From positions 1-56,335 of the forward strand of contig JAGCUV010000105.1 in assembly GCA_017962705.1 (NCBI GenBank): a stretch of 56,335 nt of DNA. The letters are read 5' to 3'. The position numbers and the translations under genes were made by a program. This document shows, piece by piece, positions 35,992 to 45,830 of this stretch (position 1 is its first letter; every line of letters begins with the position of its first letter). Under the pieces are notes generated by a model, which saw only the letters and a program-made list of their open reading frames with translations, was not told the DNA's origin and did not search any database. Source of the stretch: Bacteroidales bacterium. GTDB lineage: Bacteria > Bacteroidota > Bacteroidia > Bacteroidales > UBA932.

Positions 35992-36942
35992 TTATTTGTA
36001 GAGTTCTTCGGGGCCTTTTTTCCAGATTTCGGGGGCTTCGATACGGGGGTCGTCGATGAGGATGTCCAGGCGGCGGGGAACCTTACGCATCACACAGGTG
36101 AGGATGAATTCCTTCTGCACTTCCAAGGTGTAGGGCATGGCCATCGCGATTTCGTGACCGTGGTCCTTGAAGCGGATGAAGGTGTAGGGGTAACCCAATT
36201 TGTCGAAGCGCTCTACCAAACGATGGGAGCCGAACCAGCCGATGTTGAAAAAGACAATCTGGTCGTAGTTGACCAACTTGTCGGCGGTGCCGTGCAGCAA
36301 AAGGGTGGGGGCGGGGGTCGAGGCGTATTTGACAGGGCCGTGTGTGGAGTAGATGGCTCCTGCAAAAGACATCACGCCGGCGAATTGGAATCCTTCAGGC
36401 AGGACGGCGGCACAGGGAGTGCGGTTGGCGCGTTCGTAGTCGGCTTGCAAAATGGTGATGGCGCCTGCTGAGGAGCCCGCCAGAACGATGTTGTCCGTAT
36501 CTATTCCCAATTCTTCTGAATTCTCCCGCAGGAAAAGAACACTGCTGTAGAGGTCCTCGACCGCCATGTGAATCGCCTTGTCCAGCAGGTCTCGTTGCCC
36601 GATTCCCATTTTCCTCACGCCCTTGAGCCCCAGCCGGTAATCGATGGATACGACTCGGTAGCCGTCCCGGCAAAGCGCCTCGAACCAAGGTTTGTAGAAC
36701 TCCGCGTCGCGGCTGCCTTCCTTGAAGCCTCCCCCGAACACGAACAGGATGGTGGGCTTGACGACGGTCGTGGCGCTGTCGAGTTGAACGCGCATCGCCG
36801 CGCTGTCAAGCGGCTCATAAATGTCGAGATAAAGGTCCTGTCCGTCTTTTTGGGCATAAAGATAGGTTCCGATCGGTTCCATTTCGGCGTGAAGCGACAG
36901 TCCGGACAAACAAAAGAGGAGGAAGAACAAACCTTTTTTCAT
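35992..36942 (-). CDS. Exported alpha/beta-hydrolase (carboxylesterase-like)
   Basis: A 316-residue serine esterase with a signal peptide (MKKGLFFLLFCLSGLSLHA). The fold markers are the oxyanion segment FVFGGGF (about residues 67-73), DYRLG, the nucleophile elbow GSSAG with Ser158, Asp221 in HGTADKLV, and a catalytic His in DHGHE (261 or 263). This pattern fits the BD-FAE/acetyl-xylan-esterase-like hydrolases of Bacteroidota, which release acyl groups from glycans or small esters in the periplasm. No carbohydrate-utilisation genes are next to it, so the substrate is open. Divergent from gyrA. Confidence 0.87.
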   Translation of the reverse strand: MKKGLFFLLFCLSGLSLHAEMEPIGTYLYAQKDGQDLYLDIYEPLDSAAMRVQLDSATTVVKPTILFVFGGGFKEGSRDAEFYKPWFEALCRDGYRVVSIDYRLGLKGVRKMGIGQRDLLDKAIHMAVEDLYSSVLFLRENSEELGIDTDNIVLAGSSAGAITILQADYERANRTPCAAVLPEGFQFAGVMSFAGAIYSTHGPVKYASTPAPTLLLHGTADKLVNYDQIVFFNIGWFGSHRLVERFDKLGYPYTFIRFKDHGHEIAMAMPYTLEVQKEFILTCVMRKVPRRLDILIDDPRIEAPEIWKKGPEELYK

Positions 36943-36963
36943 TTAAGCGAATTTATTTGTTCA

Positions 36964-36971
36964 CAAAGATA
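36964..36971 (-). promoter_or_regulatory. Bacteroidota -7 element of the esterase gene
   Basis: On the minus strand TATCTTTG, 21 bases before the ATG at 36942; no clear -33 box. Confidence 0.5.
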
Positions 36972-37001
36972 CTTAGATTTTTTAATTCTCTAACTTTTTT
37001 G

Positions 37002-37009
37002 TATCTTTG
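37002..37009 (+). promoter_or_regulatory. Bacteroidota -7 element of gyrA
   Basis: TATCTTTG, 95 bases before the gyrA ATG, giving a leader of about 90 bases. No gene or recognisable riboswitch is seen in the leader. Confidence 0.55.
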
Positions 37010-37104
37010 CCTATTGTGAAAACGGCTTAAATCGCAAAAGAACGGCCTTAAAATCGATTTTTTGAAAATGATGCCGGGTTGCGACAGTCTTTAAGGATTT
37101 TTAT

Positions 37105-39678
37105 ATGGATATGAATGACGAATTGACGGATCAAAACGAGGTGGAAGAAGTTCCCCAGGGAAGGATTGAACGGGTCAACATCGACCAGCAGATGCGCTCG
37201 GCCTACATCGATTATTCGATGTCCGTGATTGTATCCCGGGCCCTCCCGGATGTACGGGACGGCTTGAAGCCGGTTCAGCGGCGTGTGCTGTTCGGAATGG
37301 ACAGGCTGAGCCTCAACTATTCGGCGGCGACGATGAAGTCCGCCGGTATCGTGGGTGAGGTGATGGGTAAGTACCACCCGCATGGTGACTCCAGTATTTA
37401 TGAGACGATGGTGCGTCTGGCGCAGGATTGGAACCTTCGTTATCCTTTGGTCAAAGGCCAGGGTAACTTCGGTTCGATGGACGGTTATTCCGCTGCGGCC
37501 ATGCGTTACACCGAGGCGAAGTTGGAGCGCGTGTCCGCCGAGGTCTTGGCCGACCTGTATGAAGATACGGTCGACATGGTCAAAAACTTTGACGAACGTT
37601 ACGACGAGCCGACGGTACTTCCTACCAAGATTCCTCTTTTGCTGGTCAACGGCTCTTCCGGTATTGCGGTCGGTATGGCGACCAATATGGCTCCCCACAA
37701 CCTGGGCGAGTGCTGCGATGCCATCTGTGCCTATATTGACAATCCGGACATCGACGTGGATGGGCTGATGCAGTATATCAAGGGCCCTGATTTCCCGACG
37801 GGCGGCATTATCCGCGGCGTACAGGGTATCCGTGAGGCGTTTGAGACCGGCCATGGCCGCATCGTCATCCGCTCCAAAGCGGACATTGAAGTGGCTCCCA
37901 ATGGAATAGAGACCATCGTCGTCACCGAGGTTCCCTATATGGTGAACAAGAAGGAGATGATTAAGAAAATCGCCGACCTGGTCCGTGACGGTAAGATTGA
38001 GGGTATCGCTGAGATCAACGATTTCTCCAACCGGAAGGGTGTCAATATCGCGATTCGCCTCAAGAAAGGCGCCAACAGCGGCGTTGTGTTGAATATGCTC
38101 TATAAACTGAGCCCGCTTCAGTCCAGTTTTTCGGTCAACAATGTCGCCATTGTCAAAGGGCGTCCCCGCACGCTCAACCTGCGCGACCTGATTGAAAGTT
38201 TTGTCTCTCACCGTCACGAAATCATCATCCGCCGGACGAACTTCCGTCTGGCCAAGGCCCAGGCCCGTCTCCATATCCTGGAGGCGTTGTTGCGGGCGAT
38301 TGATTTTATTGACGAGGTCATTGCCATCATCCGCGGCAGCGAAACCGTCGATCTGGCCAAGTCTCGCATTATGGAGCGTTTCTCCTTCTCCGAGATTCAG
38401 GCGAATGCCATCGTGGAGATGAAACTCCGTGCGCTGGCCGGACTCGAAAGAGAGAAGTTGCAGGCCGAATACGACGAACTGAAGAAGGCGGTTGCCGATT
38501 ATCTCGACATTCTGGGCAGCGAAGAGCGCCAGATGGCCATTATCAAAGAAGAAACGCAGGAAATCAAAGAGAAATACGCCGACCCGCGCCGCAGCGTGAT
38601 TGTTCCCGACGAAGGCGAGTTCAACCCCGAAGACTTCTACGCTTCCGAGGATGTGGTCATTACCATTTCTCATCTGGGCTATATCAAACGTACCAGTTTG
38701 ACGGAATATCGCACCCAACACCGGGGCGGTACGGGCAAGAAGGGGAGCGGCACCCGCGACGAGGATTTCCTTGAACATATTTTCGTGGCACACATGCACT
38801 CAACGCTCCTTTTGTTCACAACCTTGGGCAAGTGCTATGCTGTCAAAGTCTATCAGTTGCCGGAGGGGGCCCGAGCCTATAAGGGACGTCCCATCCAGAA
38901 CCTGCTGGGCATTGCCGAAGACGAGGCCGTGCGCGCGTATCTGTCGGTGAAAGACCTGAAAGACCGCGAGTTTACCGAGAACAACTATGTCGTTCTCTGC
39001 TCCAAGAAAGGTATTATCAAGAAGACTACGCTGGCGGCTTATGCCAATGTCCGTGCCAAGGGTATCATTGCCCTTACCATCCGCGAAGGTGACGAATTGT
39101 TGTCCGCCGAGTTGACCAATGGAAACAGCCAGATTTATCTGGCCGCCCGTGAGGGCCGTTGCGTGCGCTTTGAAGAAAGTGACGTGCGCCCGATGGGTCG
39201 TACGGCCGCCGGTGTGCGCGGTATTCGTCTGGCCAGCGAAGACAACGAGGTGGTCAGCATCGTTTGTTATGACAGCAATGCCGAAGATGCCTCCGAGCAT
39301 TCCGCGCTGGTCGTCAGCGAAAACGGCTATGGCAAACGCAGTGATTTCGAAGAGTATCGTTTGACCAACCGCGGCGGACAAGGCGTCAAGACCTTGAACA
39401 TTACGGAGAAAACGGGTAAGGTCGTTGCGCTGGTCAATGTGACGGCCGAAAATGACCTGATGATTATCACCCAGTCCGGTCTGACCATTCGTCTGGCGGT
39501 TTCTACCATCAGCGAGCAAGGCCGGGCCACCCAGGGCGTTCGCCTGATCAATCTGCGGGAGGGCGACAGTATTGCTTCTGTCACGGTGGTTCCCAAAGAA
39601 GAAGAGGAAGAAACGGTACAGGAGGGAGAATCCGCCGAGGAACAGTCTTTGCAGAATGAGACGGCATCCAACGAATAA
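37105..39678 (+). CDS. gyrA: DNA gyrase subunit A
   Basis: An 857-residue subunit that breaks and rejoins DNA during negative supercoiling with GyrB. The catalytic Tyr is Y135 in [10 protein letters not shown]. The quinolone-resistance region reads [14 protein letters not shown]: Ser96 corresponds to E. coli Ser83 and Glu100 to Asp87, a natural variation in Bacteroidota as far as I know, not evidence of resistance. The GyrA box is present as [10 protein letters not shown] at the start of the C-terminal beta-pinwheel, and the protein ends in an acidic tail. The C-terminal GyrA box favours GyrA over ParC. A TPR gene follows after 24 bases. Confidence 0.95.
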   Translation: MDMNDELTDQNEVEEVPQGRIERVNIDQQMRSAYIDYSMSVIVSRALPDVRDGLKPVQRRVLFGMDRLSLNYSAATMKSAGIVGEVMGKYHPHGDSSIYETMVRLAQDWNLRYPLVKGQGNFGSMDGYSAAAMRYTEAKLERVSAEVLADLYEDTVDMVKNFDERYDEPTVLPTKIPLLLVNGSSGIAVGMATNMAPHNLGECCDAICAYIDNPDIDVDGLMQYIKGPDFPTGGIIRGVQGIREAFETGHGRIVIRSKADIEVAPNGIETIVVTEVPYMVNKKEMIKKIADLVRDGKIEGIAEINDFSNRKGVNIAIRLKKGANSGVVLNMLYKLSPLQSSFSVNNVAIVKGRPRTLNLRDLIESFVSHRHEIIIRRTNFRLAKAQARLHILEALLRAIDFIDEVIAIIRGSETVDLAKSRIMERFSFSEIQANAIVEMKLRALAGLEREKLQAEYDELKKAVADYLDILGSEERQMAIIKEETQEIKEKYADPRRSVIVPDEGEFNPEDFYASEDVVITISHLGYIKRTSLTEYRTQHRGGTGKKGSGTRDEDFLEHIFVAHMHSTLLLFTTLGKCYAVKVYQLPEGARAYKGRPIQNLLGIAEDEAVRAYLSVKDLKDREFTENNYVVLCSKKGIIKKTTLAAYANVRAKGIIALTIREGDELLSAELTNGNSQIYLAAREGRCVRFEESDVRPMGRTAAGVRGIRLASEDNEVVSIVCYDSNAEDASEHSALVVSENGYGKRSDFEEYRLTNRGGQGVKTLNITEKTGKVVALVNVTAENDLMIITQSGLTIRLAVSTISEQGRATQGVRLINLREGDSIASVTVVPKEEEEETVQEGESAEEQSLQNETASNE

Positions 39679-39702
39679 AAATTATTTTTAATATTCAAAA
39701 CA

Positions 39703-41019
39703 ATGAAAAAACCATTGATTTTATTGTCCGCCGCTTTGATGCTGCTGTCAATGCCGATGATGGCCCAAGATCTCACCAAATGGGCCAAAAACATCGAAAA
39801 GGCTGTTGCCAACACCGAGAACCCCAAAAAGGCTTCCAATCCGGATACCTGGGTGAAGTTGGGCAAAGAATACGTCAAGGCTTATGAGGCTACGCTGGGC
39901 AGCGGCCTTCTCAACACTCCGAAGGAGCAGATTGCGCTGATGATGGGTGATTTGAAACCGCTCTCCTCCGAGATGGTCACTTTGGAAGGAAATGCGTACC
40001 AGAAGGATTCTTATGCTTGTTTCGATTATTACTACCGCAACAATGTGCTCGTGATGATTGTCCCGACGAAATCAGCTGTTGAAGACCCGCTGGGCAAGGC
40101 ATTGGATGCTTTTGTCAAAGCTCGCGAGCTGGACGAAAAAGGGAAAAAGGCCAAGGATATCGCTGCCGGCATCAAGCAGGTCGTGGATTATTCTTCACAG
40201 CAGGCCTATTTCCAGTATAATCTGGGCAATAAGGTTGAATCCGCCCGTCTGTTTGAGAAGGCCGGCAATGCTTCCGCCTTTGCGGGCGACAATGGCACAT
40301 TGGATGGTTCCCTTTTAAGCAATGCGGGTTTGTTGTATGCCCAGACGGGCGACTTGGATGCGGCGCAACGTTGCTTTGAACAGTGCTTGGCCAACAACTT
40401 CTATGACGAAGAAGGAAGAGTCTTTGCGCATCTTTCTGACATTGCGGCCCGCAAAGAAGACAAGGCCGCCCAGCTCAGCTACTTGAAACAAGGTTTTGAA
40501 AAATTCCCCTCCAGCCAGGCGATTATCATCGGTTTGATCAATGCCTACCGCGCCGGCGGCGAGGACCCTCAGGAAATCTTCGTTTTGTTGGACAAAGCGA
40601 AAGTGAATGACCCGAACAACGCTTCCCTTTATTCGACTGAAGGTGACATTCACAAAGAGCTGAAAGAAGACGAAGCTGCGATTGCGTGTTATCGCAAGGC
40701 CTCCGAAGTGGATCCTCAATTCCCTTATGGTTATGTGGGAGAAGGCTTGCTCTTGTACGAGCGCGCTATCGAGTATGCCACGCTGGCCAACGAAGCGGTG
40801 GCGGACGCGGACTACCGCAAGTACCTGGCCCTCTATGAGGAGACGATGCCCAAGGCCATCGAGCCTTTTGAAAAGGCGTTTGAACTGGCTGCCGACAATC
40901 CCAAGCTGCAAAGCGGCGTCGCGGAGTACCTCAAGAACATCTACTATCGTTTCTCAAGCGACAGCGAAAAGTATATGGCGGGATACAAGAAATACAATGA
41001 TTTCCTCAAGGCCCAATAA
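39703..41019 (+). CDS. Periplasmic tetratricopeptide-repeat protein
   Basis: A 438-residue exported protein (signal MKKPLILLSAALMLLSMPMMA, cut before QD). It has several TPR units: QQAYFQYNLGNKVESARLFEKA, NAGLLYAQTGDLDAAQRCFEQ, HLSDIAARKEDKAAQLSYLKQ and STEGDIHKELKEDEAAIACYRK, spanning about residues 160-350. It is probably a protein-protein scaffold in the periplasm. It lies 24 bases after gyrA, as TPR genes often do in this phylum, and overlaps the next gene by 23 bases. The partner is unknown. Confidence 0.85.
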   Translation: MKKPLILLSAALMLLSMPMMAQDLTKWAKNIEKAVANTENPKKASNPDTWVKLGKEYVKAYEATLGSGLLNTPKEQIALMMGDLKPLSSEMVTLEGNAYQKDSYACFDYYYRNNVLVMIVPTKSAVEDPLGKALDAFVKARELDEKGKKAKDIAAGIKQVVDYSSQQAYFQYNLGNKVESARLFEKAGNASAFAGDNGTLDGSLLSNAGLLYAQTGDLDAAQRCFEQCLANNFYDEEGRVFAHLSDIAARKEDKAAQLSYLKQGFEKFPSSQAIIIGLINAYRAGGEDPQEIFVLLDKAKVNDPNNASLYSTEGDIHKELKEDEAAIACYRKASEVDPQFPYGYVGEGLLLYERAIEYATLANEAVADADYRKYLALYEETMPKAIEPFEKAFELAADNPKLQSGVAEYLKNIYYRFSSDSEKYMAGYKKYNDFLKAQ

Positions 41020-41584
41020 TCGTTTCTTTTCTCTTTTTCCTTTGATTGCAGGCCTGATTCTTCCGGTCTGCATTATCTTTGTGTTGGCGTCTGCCCTTTC
41101 TTCCTGTGATTTCCTGCGCAGGATGGCGGGCCGTCCTACGAGTTCCGAACTGGCTTTGTTGGAACAGAAGAGAGACAGTCTTGAAATCGAACGCAGGCTC
41201 AAGCATAAGCGTCCGGCCCCCGAGGCCACGGAAACATCGCCTTCTGCTGCCGAGCCGGTTTCGGATGAGGCGCAGATCCAAGCGTTGAGAGATGCTTCCG
41301 GCTCTCTCTATCTTCGTCGTCTTTCCCGTTTCCGGGGGAGTGCGCCGGCGGCTGAACTCTTCTATGTCATTGTCGGGACGTTCAAAGAGGCGGATAATGC
41401 CGAACGATTCTGCAAGCGTTTACAGGATGCCTTTCCGCAGGCACAAGTGCTGGTTCTTGGCAACGGGCTCCGTCTGACGGCGGTCTGTGCGACGGACCGG
41501 GCAGATCAGACCCTGTCCTTTCTGGCCGAAAACAAAGCCCGTCTCCCGGCTGAGACGTGGGTTTTAATCAACGACCTTCGATGA
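40997..41584 (+). CDS. SPOR-like domain lipoprotein
   Basis: A 195-residue protein whose ATG (40997) lies inside the end of the TPR gene, overlapping by 23 bases in another frame. The N-terminus has a hydrophobic segment and lipobox LSSC at Cys37. A helical charged linker follows (LEQKRDSLEIERRLKHK). The C-terminal part (about 118-190) resembles a SPOR domain: FYVIVGTFKEADNAERFCKRL and VLGNGLRLTAVCATD. SPOR domains bind denuded peptidoglycan glycan strands at division sites. Its stop overlaps the next start (ATGA 41581-41584). The start could be later, but the lipobox supports this one. Confidence 0.75.
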   Translation: MISSRPNNRFFSLFPLIAGLILPVCIIFVLASALSSCDFLRRMAGRPTSSELALLEQKRDSLEIERRLKHKRPAPEATETSPSAAEPVSDEAQIQALRDASGSLYLRRLSRFRGSAPAAELFYVIVGTFKEADNAERFCKRLQDAFPQAQVLVLGNGLRLTAVCATDRADQTLSFLAENKARLPAETWVLINDLR

Positions 41585-42897
41585 GACGGCTTTGGCTCCT
41601 TTGTTTGCTGCTGGCTGCTCCCCTGCTTCACGCGCAATATCGGGACGATGTTTCGCTGGAATCTTTGTATGATTCCGATGGTGTTGCGGCGCTGAAGACC
41701 GATGTTTCTTACATCTGTTCGCCGGCGCATCAGGGCCGCAAGGCGGGTTCTCCGGGCGAAAAGGATATTGCCGGGTATGTATATCGCGAACTGGAAAAAG
41801 CCGGTTTGGAAATGCTGACCTCCGCCGAGGGGGACATCTTTGGGATTCAGGGAGAAAAAGACACCTTGATTTCCCGTAACATCGTCGGGGTTCTGCCGGG
41901 GGCGGACGAGGCGCTGCGCTATCGTTACATCGTCATTGGTGCCCATATGGACCACCTGGGCTCTTATCAGATGATGCGGGACGGACAGGCCGAAGAGGTG
42001 GTCTATCCCGGGGCGAACGGCAACGCTTCCGGTGTCGCCAGCCTGCTGGCCCTGGCCCGCCACATCGCCGCGACAGGCACCGCTTTCAAAAAGAGTATCT
42101 TGTTCGTCGCTTTCGGGGCAGGCTGTGATTCTTTTGCGGGAGCCTGGTATTTTCTGAACCGCAGTTTCGCCTATACCAAGGATATCGATTTTATGATCAA
42201 TCTTGATATGCTGGGTTACGGCAGCCAGGGCTTCTATGCTTATACCGCATCCAATGCTGATTTGAACCGCGCCATCGAAGCGACTTCCCGCGACTTGCAG
42301 CCCGTCAAGCCCGTACTGACCACGCAGGAGCCCTATCCTTCAGACCACCGGGCTTTCTATGCCAAGGAGATTCCGTCCGTGCTTTTTACCACGGGCCGCT
42401 ATTCCAGCCACAACACCCCCCGGGACACCCCGGACGCCCTCGATTGGAACTATATGGAACTTCAGCTGGAATACCTCTACAATTTTGTCCGCGACCAGGC
42501 GTCCAACACCGGAACCATCGATTTTATTGAGAAACCCGTAGCCCCCCAATCGGATGAGGATCCGGTCTATGGTTATTATGATTGTGACGCTCCTCCCATC
42601 TTCCTGGGTTCACCCAAGATCGACCGTTTTATGCAGGAGTGGGTCTATCGTTATGTGAAATACCCCGAAAGTGCGATTCGGGATGGGGTACAAGGAACGG
42701 TGCAGGTGAATTTCATCATCGAGAAAGACGGCAGCGTCAGTAATGTCCGCGTCGTTCGTTCCTTGGATGAACGATTGGATGAGGCCGCGGTGAATGTCGT
42801 GCAGATTTCGCCCAAATGGAAGCCGGCCCGTATGCATGGCAAGAAGGTCCGCTCGACGCTGACCATTCCCATTGAATTTATATTGAAAAGAAAATAG
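41581..42897 (+). CDS. M28-fold protein with lost catalytic residues, fused to TonB C-terminal domain
   Basis: A 438-residue exported protein (signal MRRLWLLCLLLAAPLLHA). Residues about 30-310 match the M28 aminopeptidase fold: GAHMDHLG (H122), NLDMLGY (D209) and PSDHRAF (H256) keep three zinc-site positions. The usual GADDNASG reads GANGNASG (bridging Asp becomes Gly147) and the usual FGAEE reads FGAGC (catalytic and zinc Glu lost at 181-182), so it is probably inactive. Residues about 340-438 are a TonB C-terminal domain (GVQGTVQVNFIIEKDGSVSN, SPKWKPARMHGKKVRSTLTI) like that at 10778, but there is no membrane anchor. It may bind peptides or TonB boxes. Confidence 0.85.
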   Translation: MRRLWLLCLLLAAPLLHAQYRDDVSLESLYDSDGVAALKTDVSYICSPAHQGRKAGSPGEKDIAGYVYRELEKAGLEMLTSAEGDIFGIQGEKDTLISRNIVGVLPGADEALRYRYIVIGAHMDHLGSYQMMRDGQAEEVVYPGANGNASGVASLLALARHIAATGTAFKKSILFVAFGAGCDSFAGAWYFLNRSFAYTKDIDFMINLDMLGYGSQGFYAYTASNADLNRAIEATSRDLQPVKPVLTTQEPYPSDHRAFYAKEIPSVLFTTGRYSSHNTPRDTPDALDWNYMELQLEYLYNFVRDQASNTGTIDFIEKPVAPQSDEDPVYGYYDCDAPPIFLGSPKIDRFMQEWVYRYVKYPESAIRDGVQGTVQVNFIIEKDGSVSNVRVVRSLDERLDEAAVNVVQISPKWKPARMHGKKVRSTLTIPIEFILKRK

Positions 42898-42903
42898 AGT
42901 AGT

Positions 42904-45666
42904 ATGGAGTACAATTTCAAAGAGATTGAGAAGAAGTGGCAGGATTGGTGGAGCGTCAACAAGACCTTCCAAGTGGATAACAAGTCCTCCAAACCGAAGT
43001 ATTATGTCCTCGATATGTTCCCTTATCCGTCGGGAGCGGGCCTTCACGTCGGGCATCCGCTGGGCTATATCGCCAGCGATATTTTTGCGCGCTACAAACG
43101 CTTGTGCGGATTCAATGTGCTGCATCCGATGGGGTATGATGCATTCGGACTTCCCGCTGAGCAATATGCCATCCAGACCGGCCAGCATCCGGCGGAGACC
43201 ACCCGGAAAAACATCGACCGTTATCGCAGCCAGATGGACCGCATCGGTTTCAGTTTCGACTGGTCCCGCGAGGTCCGCACCTGCGACCCGTCCTATTACA
43301 AGTGGACGCAGTGGGCCTTTTTGAAAATGTATGCCAGCTGGTATGACCGCAAACAGGACAAAGCCCGTCCCATCTCCGAATTGGAGGAGATTTTCGCTCG
43401 GGAAGGCAGCCGGGGAGCGGATGCCGCCGGGACGCAGGACTTGGATTTCAGCGCCTCGGAGTGGCTGGCCTACGATGCCCGGAAAAAGGCGGAAGTGCTG
43501 ATGAACTACCGTATTGCCTATCAGGGAGAAACCACCGTCAACTGGTGCCCGGCCCTGGGCACGGTGCTCGCCAACGACGAGGTGAAGGAAGGCGTCTCCG
43601 AGCGTGGCGGCTATCCGGTAGAGCAGAAGAAGATGACGCAGTGGCAGCTGCGCGTGTCCGCGTATGCCGGCCGTCTGCTTGATGACCTGGAGGCGTTGGA
43701 TTGGACCGACTCGCTCAAGGATATGCAGCGCAACTGGATAGGCCGCAGCCAGGGTGCCGAAATGGTGTTCAAGGCCCTCAACGGCGACCAGACCTACGAT
43801 ATGACCATTTTCACCACGCGGGCAGACACCGTTTTCGGTGTGACCTTCATGGTGCTGGCTCCCGAAAGCGAGTGGGTGGCCAAACTGACGACGCCCCAGC
43901 AGGCATCCGCCGTGGCCGAATACCTCGACCAGGTCAAGAAAAAGACCGAACGCGAGCGTATCTCCCAGACGCACAAAGTAACCGGCGTCTTTTCCGGCTC
44001 GTATGCCATCAATCCGCTCACGGGCGCCAAGGTTCCCGTATGGATTTCCGAATATGTCCTCTCCGGCTATGGAACAGGCGCCATTATGGCCGTTCCAGCC
44101 CACGACAGCCGCGATTACGCCTTTGCCAAGCATTTCAATCTGCCCATCATTCCCTTGATTGAGGGTTGCGATGTGAGCGGGCAGAGTTTCGACGCCAAGG
44201 AAGGCATTATGTGCAACAGCGGTTTTCTCAACGGGTTGACCGTCAAGGAAGCCATCCCTGCCGCCATCGACTATGTGGAAGCGCACGGTATCGGCAAGCG
44301 CAAAGTCAACTACCGTCTGCGCGATGCCATCTTCTCGCGCCAGCGCTATTGGGGCGAGCCGTTCCCCATCTACTTCAAGGACGGTATCGCTACCCCGATG
44401 TCCGAAGATGCTTTGCCGCTGGAACTGCCCTCCATCGGTAATAATTACAAGCCCACCGAGACGGGTGAGCCGCCGTTGGCCCGCGCCGAAGGCTGGGAGA
44501 TTGACGGTTGGCCGATTGAGAAGAACACGATGCCCGGATTTGCCGGCTCCAGCGCCTATTATCTCCGCTATATGGACCCGCACAACGACCAGGCCCTTGT
44601 CAGCCCGGAGGCCAATGCTTACTGGCGCAATGTGGACTTGTATGTCGGCGGTACCGAGCACGCGACCGGTCACTTGATTTATTCCCGTTTCTGGAACAAA
44701 TTCCTCTTCGATTTGGGCTATGTTTGTGAGAAAGAGCCCTTCATGAAGCTTATCAACCAAGGAATGATCCAGGGGCGCAGCAATTTCGTCTATCGCATCA
44801 AGGGGACCAACACCTTTGTTTCCCTGGGGCTGAAAGACCAATACGACACGACCGAATTGCACGTGGATGTCAACATCGTGCATAACGATAAGTTGGATTT
44901 GGAGGCCTTCCGTGCCTGGCGTCCGGACTATGCCGATGCCGAATTCATCCTCGAAGACGGGGAGTACATCTGCGGTTACGGCGTAGAAAAGATGAGCAAG
45001 TCGATGTACAATGTCGTCAATCCCGATATGATTTGTGATACGTATGGTGCCGACACGCTTCGCCTGTACGAGATGTTCCTCGGACCGATTGAGCAGAGCA
45101 AGCCGTGGGACACCAAGGGCATCGACGGCATCAGCCGCTTCCTTAAAAAGCTCTGGCGTATGTTCTACGACCGTGACGGCTTTGTCGTAACGGACGAGAA
45201 AGCCACGCCGGCCCAACTGAAAAGCCTGCACAAACTCATCGGGAAAGCGCGCGAAGATATCGAGAACTTCTCCTACAACACCACGGTAAGCGCCTTCATG
45301 ATTGCCGTCAATGAGTTGGGCGACTGTCACAGCCGCGAGATTCTGGAGCCGCTTATCATCGTGCTTTCTCCTTTTGCCCCGCACATTGCCGAGGAGTTGT
45401 ATCATGCATTGGGACACGAGGAGAGCATCAGTTTTGCGTCTTTCCCTGCATACAATGCCGAATATACCCGGGAAGACAACTGCACTTACGCCATTTCTTT
45501 CAACGGGAAAACGCGTTTTACGCTGGAAATGGCCAAGTCGCTCTCACCCGCTGAGGTGGAGGATCAGGTCCGCACGTTGGACCAGACCGCCAAGTACATC
45601 GGCGGGGGACAAATTGTTAAAGTGATAGTTGTTCCGGGTAAAATTGTCAATATCGTCGTTCGTTGA
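42904..45666 (+). CDS. leuS: Leucyl-tRNA synthetase
   Basis: A 920-residue class I enzyme that charges tRNA-Leu. The HIGH motif is HVGHPLGY (about residue 49) in [17 protein letters not shown]; the KMSKS motif is KMSKSMYN (about residue 697). The CP1 editing domain lies between ([30 protein letters not shown] segment, [13 protein letters not shown]). The anticodon-binding helical domain and a C-terminal domain ending [14 protein letters not shown] follow. The extended region with [20 protein letters not shown] fits the insert seen in Bacteroidota LeuRS. The start is 6 bases after the M28-like gene. Confidence 0.98.
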   Translation: MEYNFKEIEKKWQDWWSVNKTFQVDNKSSKPKYYVLDMFPYPSGAGLHVGHPLGYIASDIFARYKRLCGFNVLHPMGYDAFGLPAEQYAIQTGQHPAETTRKNIDRYRSQMDRIGFSFDWSREVRTCDPSYYKWTQWAFLKMYASWYDRKQDKARPISELEEIFAREGSRGADAAGTQDLDFSASEWLAYDARKKAEVLMNYRIAYQGETTVNWCPALGTVLANDEVKEGVSERGGYPVEQKKMTQWQLRVSAYAGRLLDDLEALDWTDSLKDMQRNWIGRSQGAEMVFKALNGDQTYDMTIFTTRADTVFGVTFMVLAPESEWVAKLTTPQQASAVAEYLDQVKKKTERERISQTHKVTGVFSGSYAINPLTGAKVPVWISEYVLSGYGTGAIMAVPAHDSRDYAFAKHFNLPIIPLIEGCDVSGQSFDAKEGIMCNSGFLNGLTVKEAIPAAIDYVEAHGIGKRKVNYRLRDAIFSRQRYWGEPFPIYFKDGIATPMSEDALPLELPSIGNNYKPTETGEPPLARAEGWEIDGWPIEKNTMPGFAGSSAYYLRYMDPHNDQALVSPEANAYWRNVDLYVGGTEHATGHLIYSRFWNKFLFDLGYVCEKEPFMKLINQGMIQGRSNFVYRIKGTNTFVSLGLKDQYDTTELHVDVNIVHNDKLDLEAFRAWRPDYADAEFILEDGEYICGYGVEKMSKSMYNVVNPDMICDTYGADTLRLYEMFLGPIEQSKPWDTKGIDGISRFLKKLWRMFYDRDGFVVTDEKATPAQLKSLHKLIGKAREDIENFSYNTTVSAFMIAVNELGDCHSREILEPLIIVLSPFAPHIAEELYHALGHEESISFASFPAYNAEYTREDNCTYAISFNGKTRFTLEMAKSLSPAEVEDQVRTLDQTAKYIGGGQIVKVIVVPGKIVNIVVR

Positions 45667-45770
45667 CAGCTCTTTTTTTGCGTGGTAGAAAAAGTTGCAA
45701 AATCACAACAAATTCGGAAAAAACGGAAAGAAAAAGAAAAAAGGTCAAGAAAAACAAAATCTTTTTCAAG

Positions 45771-45802
45771 AGGGTCGCTTAATTGTTTCAGGCGACCCTT
45801 TT
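45771..45802 (+). terminator. Terminator of leuS
   Basis: AGGGTCGC (45771-45778) and GCGACCCT (45792-45799) pair perfectly with a 13-base loop, followed by T. The 100 bases before it are purine-rich and hold no gene. Confidence 0.8.
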
Positions 45803-45808
45803 CGTTCC

Positions 45809-45816
45809 TAATTTTG
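45809..45816 (+). promoter_or_regulatory. Bacteroidota -7 element of the AraC-type gene
   Basis: TAATTTTG matches TAnnTTTG, 14 bases before the ATG at 45831, so the leader is very short. Confidence 0.5.
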
Positions 45817-45830
45817 TGTAAAAACGACTT

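Noticed and set aside
37384..37425. Quinolone-resistance mutation in GyrA (Glu at the Asp87 position)
   Set aside because: Glu keeps the acidic side chain and, as far as I know, is natural in this phylum; Ser at position 83 equivalent is retained.
37048..38799. 583-codon minus-strand frame over gyrA
   Set aside because: Shadow of gyrA; no promoter, signal or family resemblance.
42610..45417. Long open frame (935 codons) on the minus strand antisense to leuS
   Set aside because: A composition artefact of leuS codon usage; leuS itself has the HIGH and KMSKS motifs and normal length.
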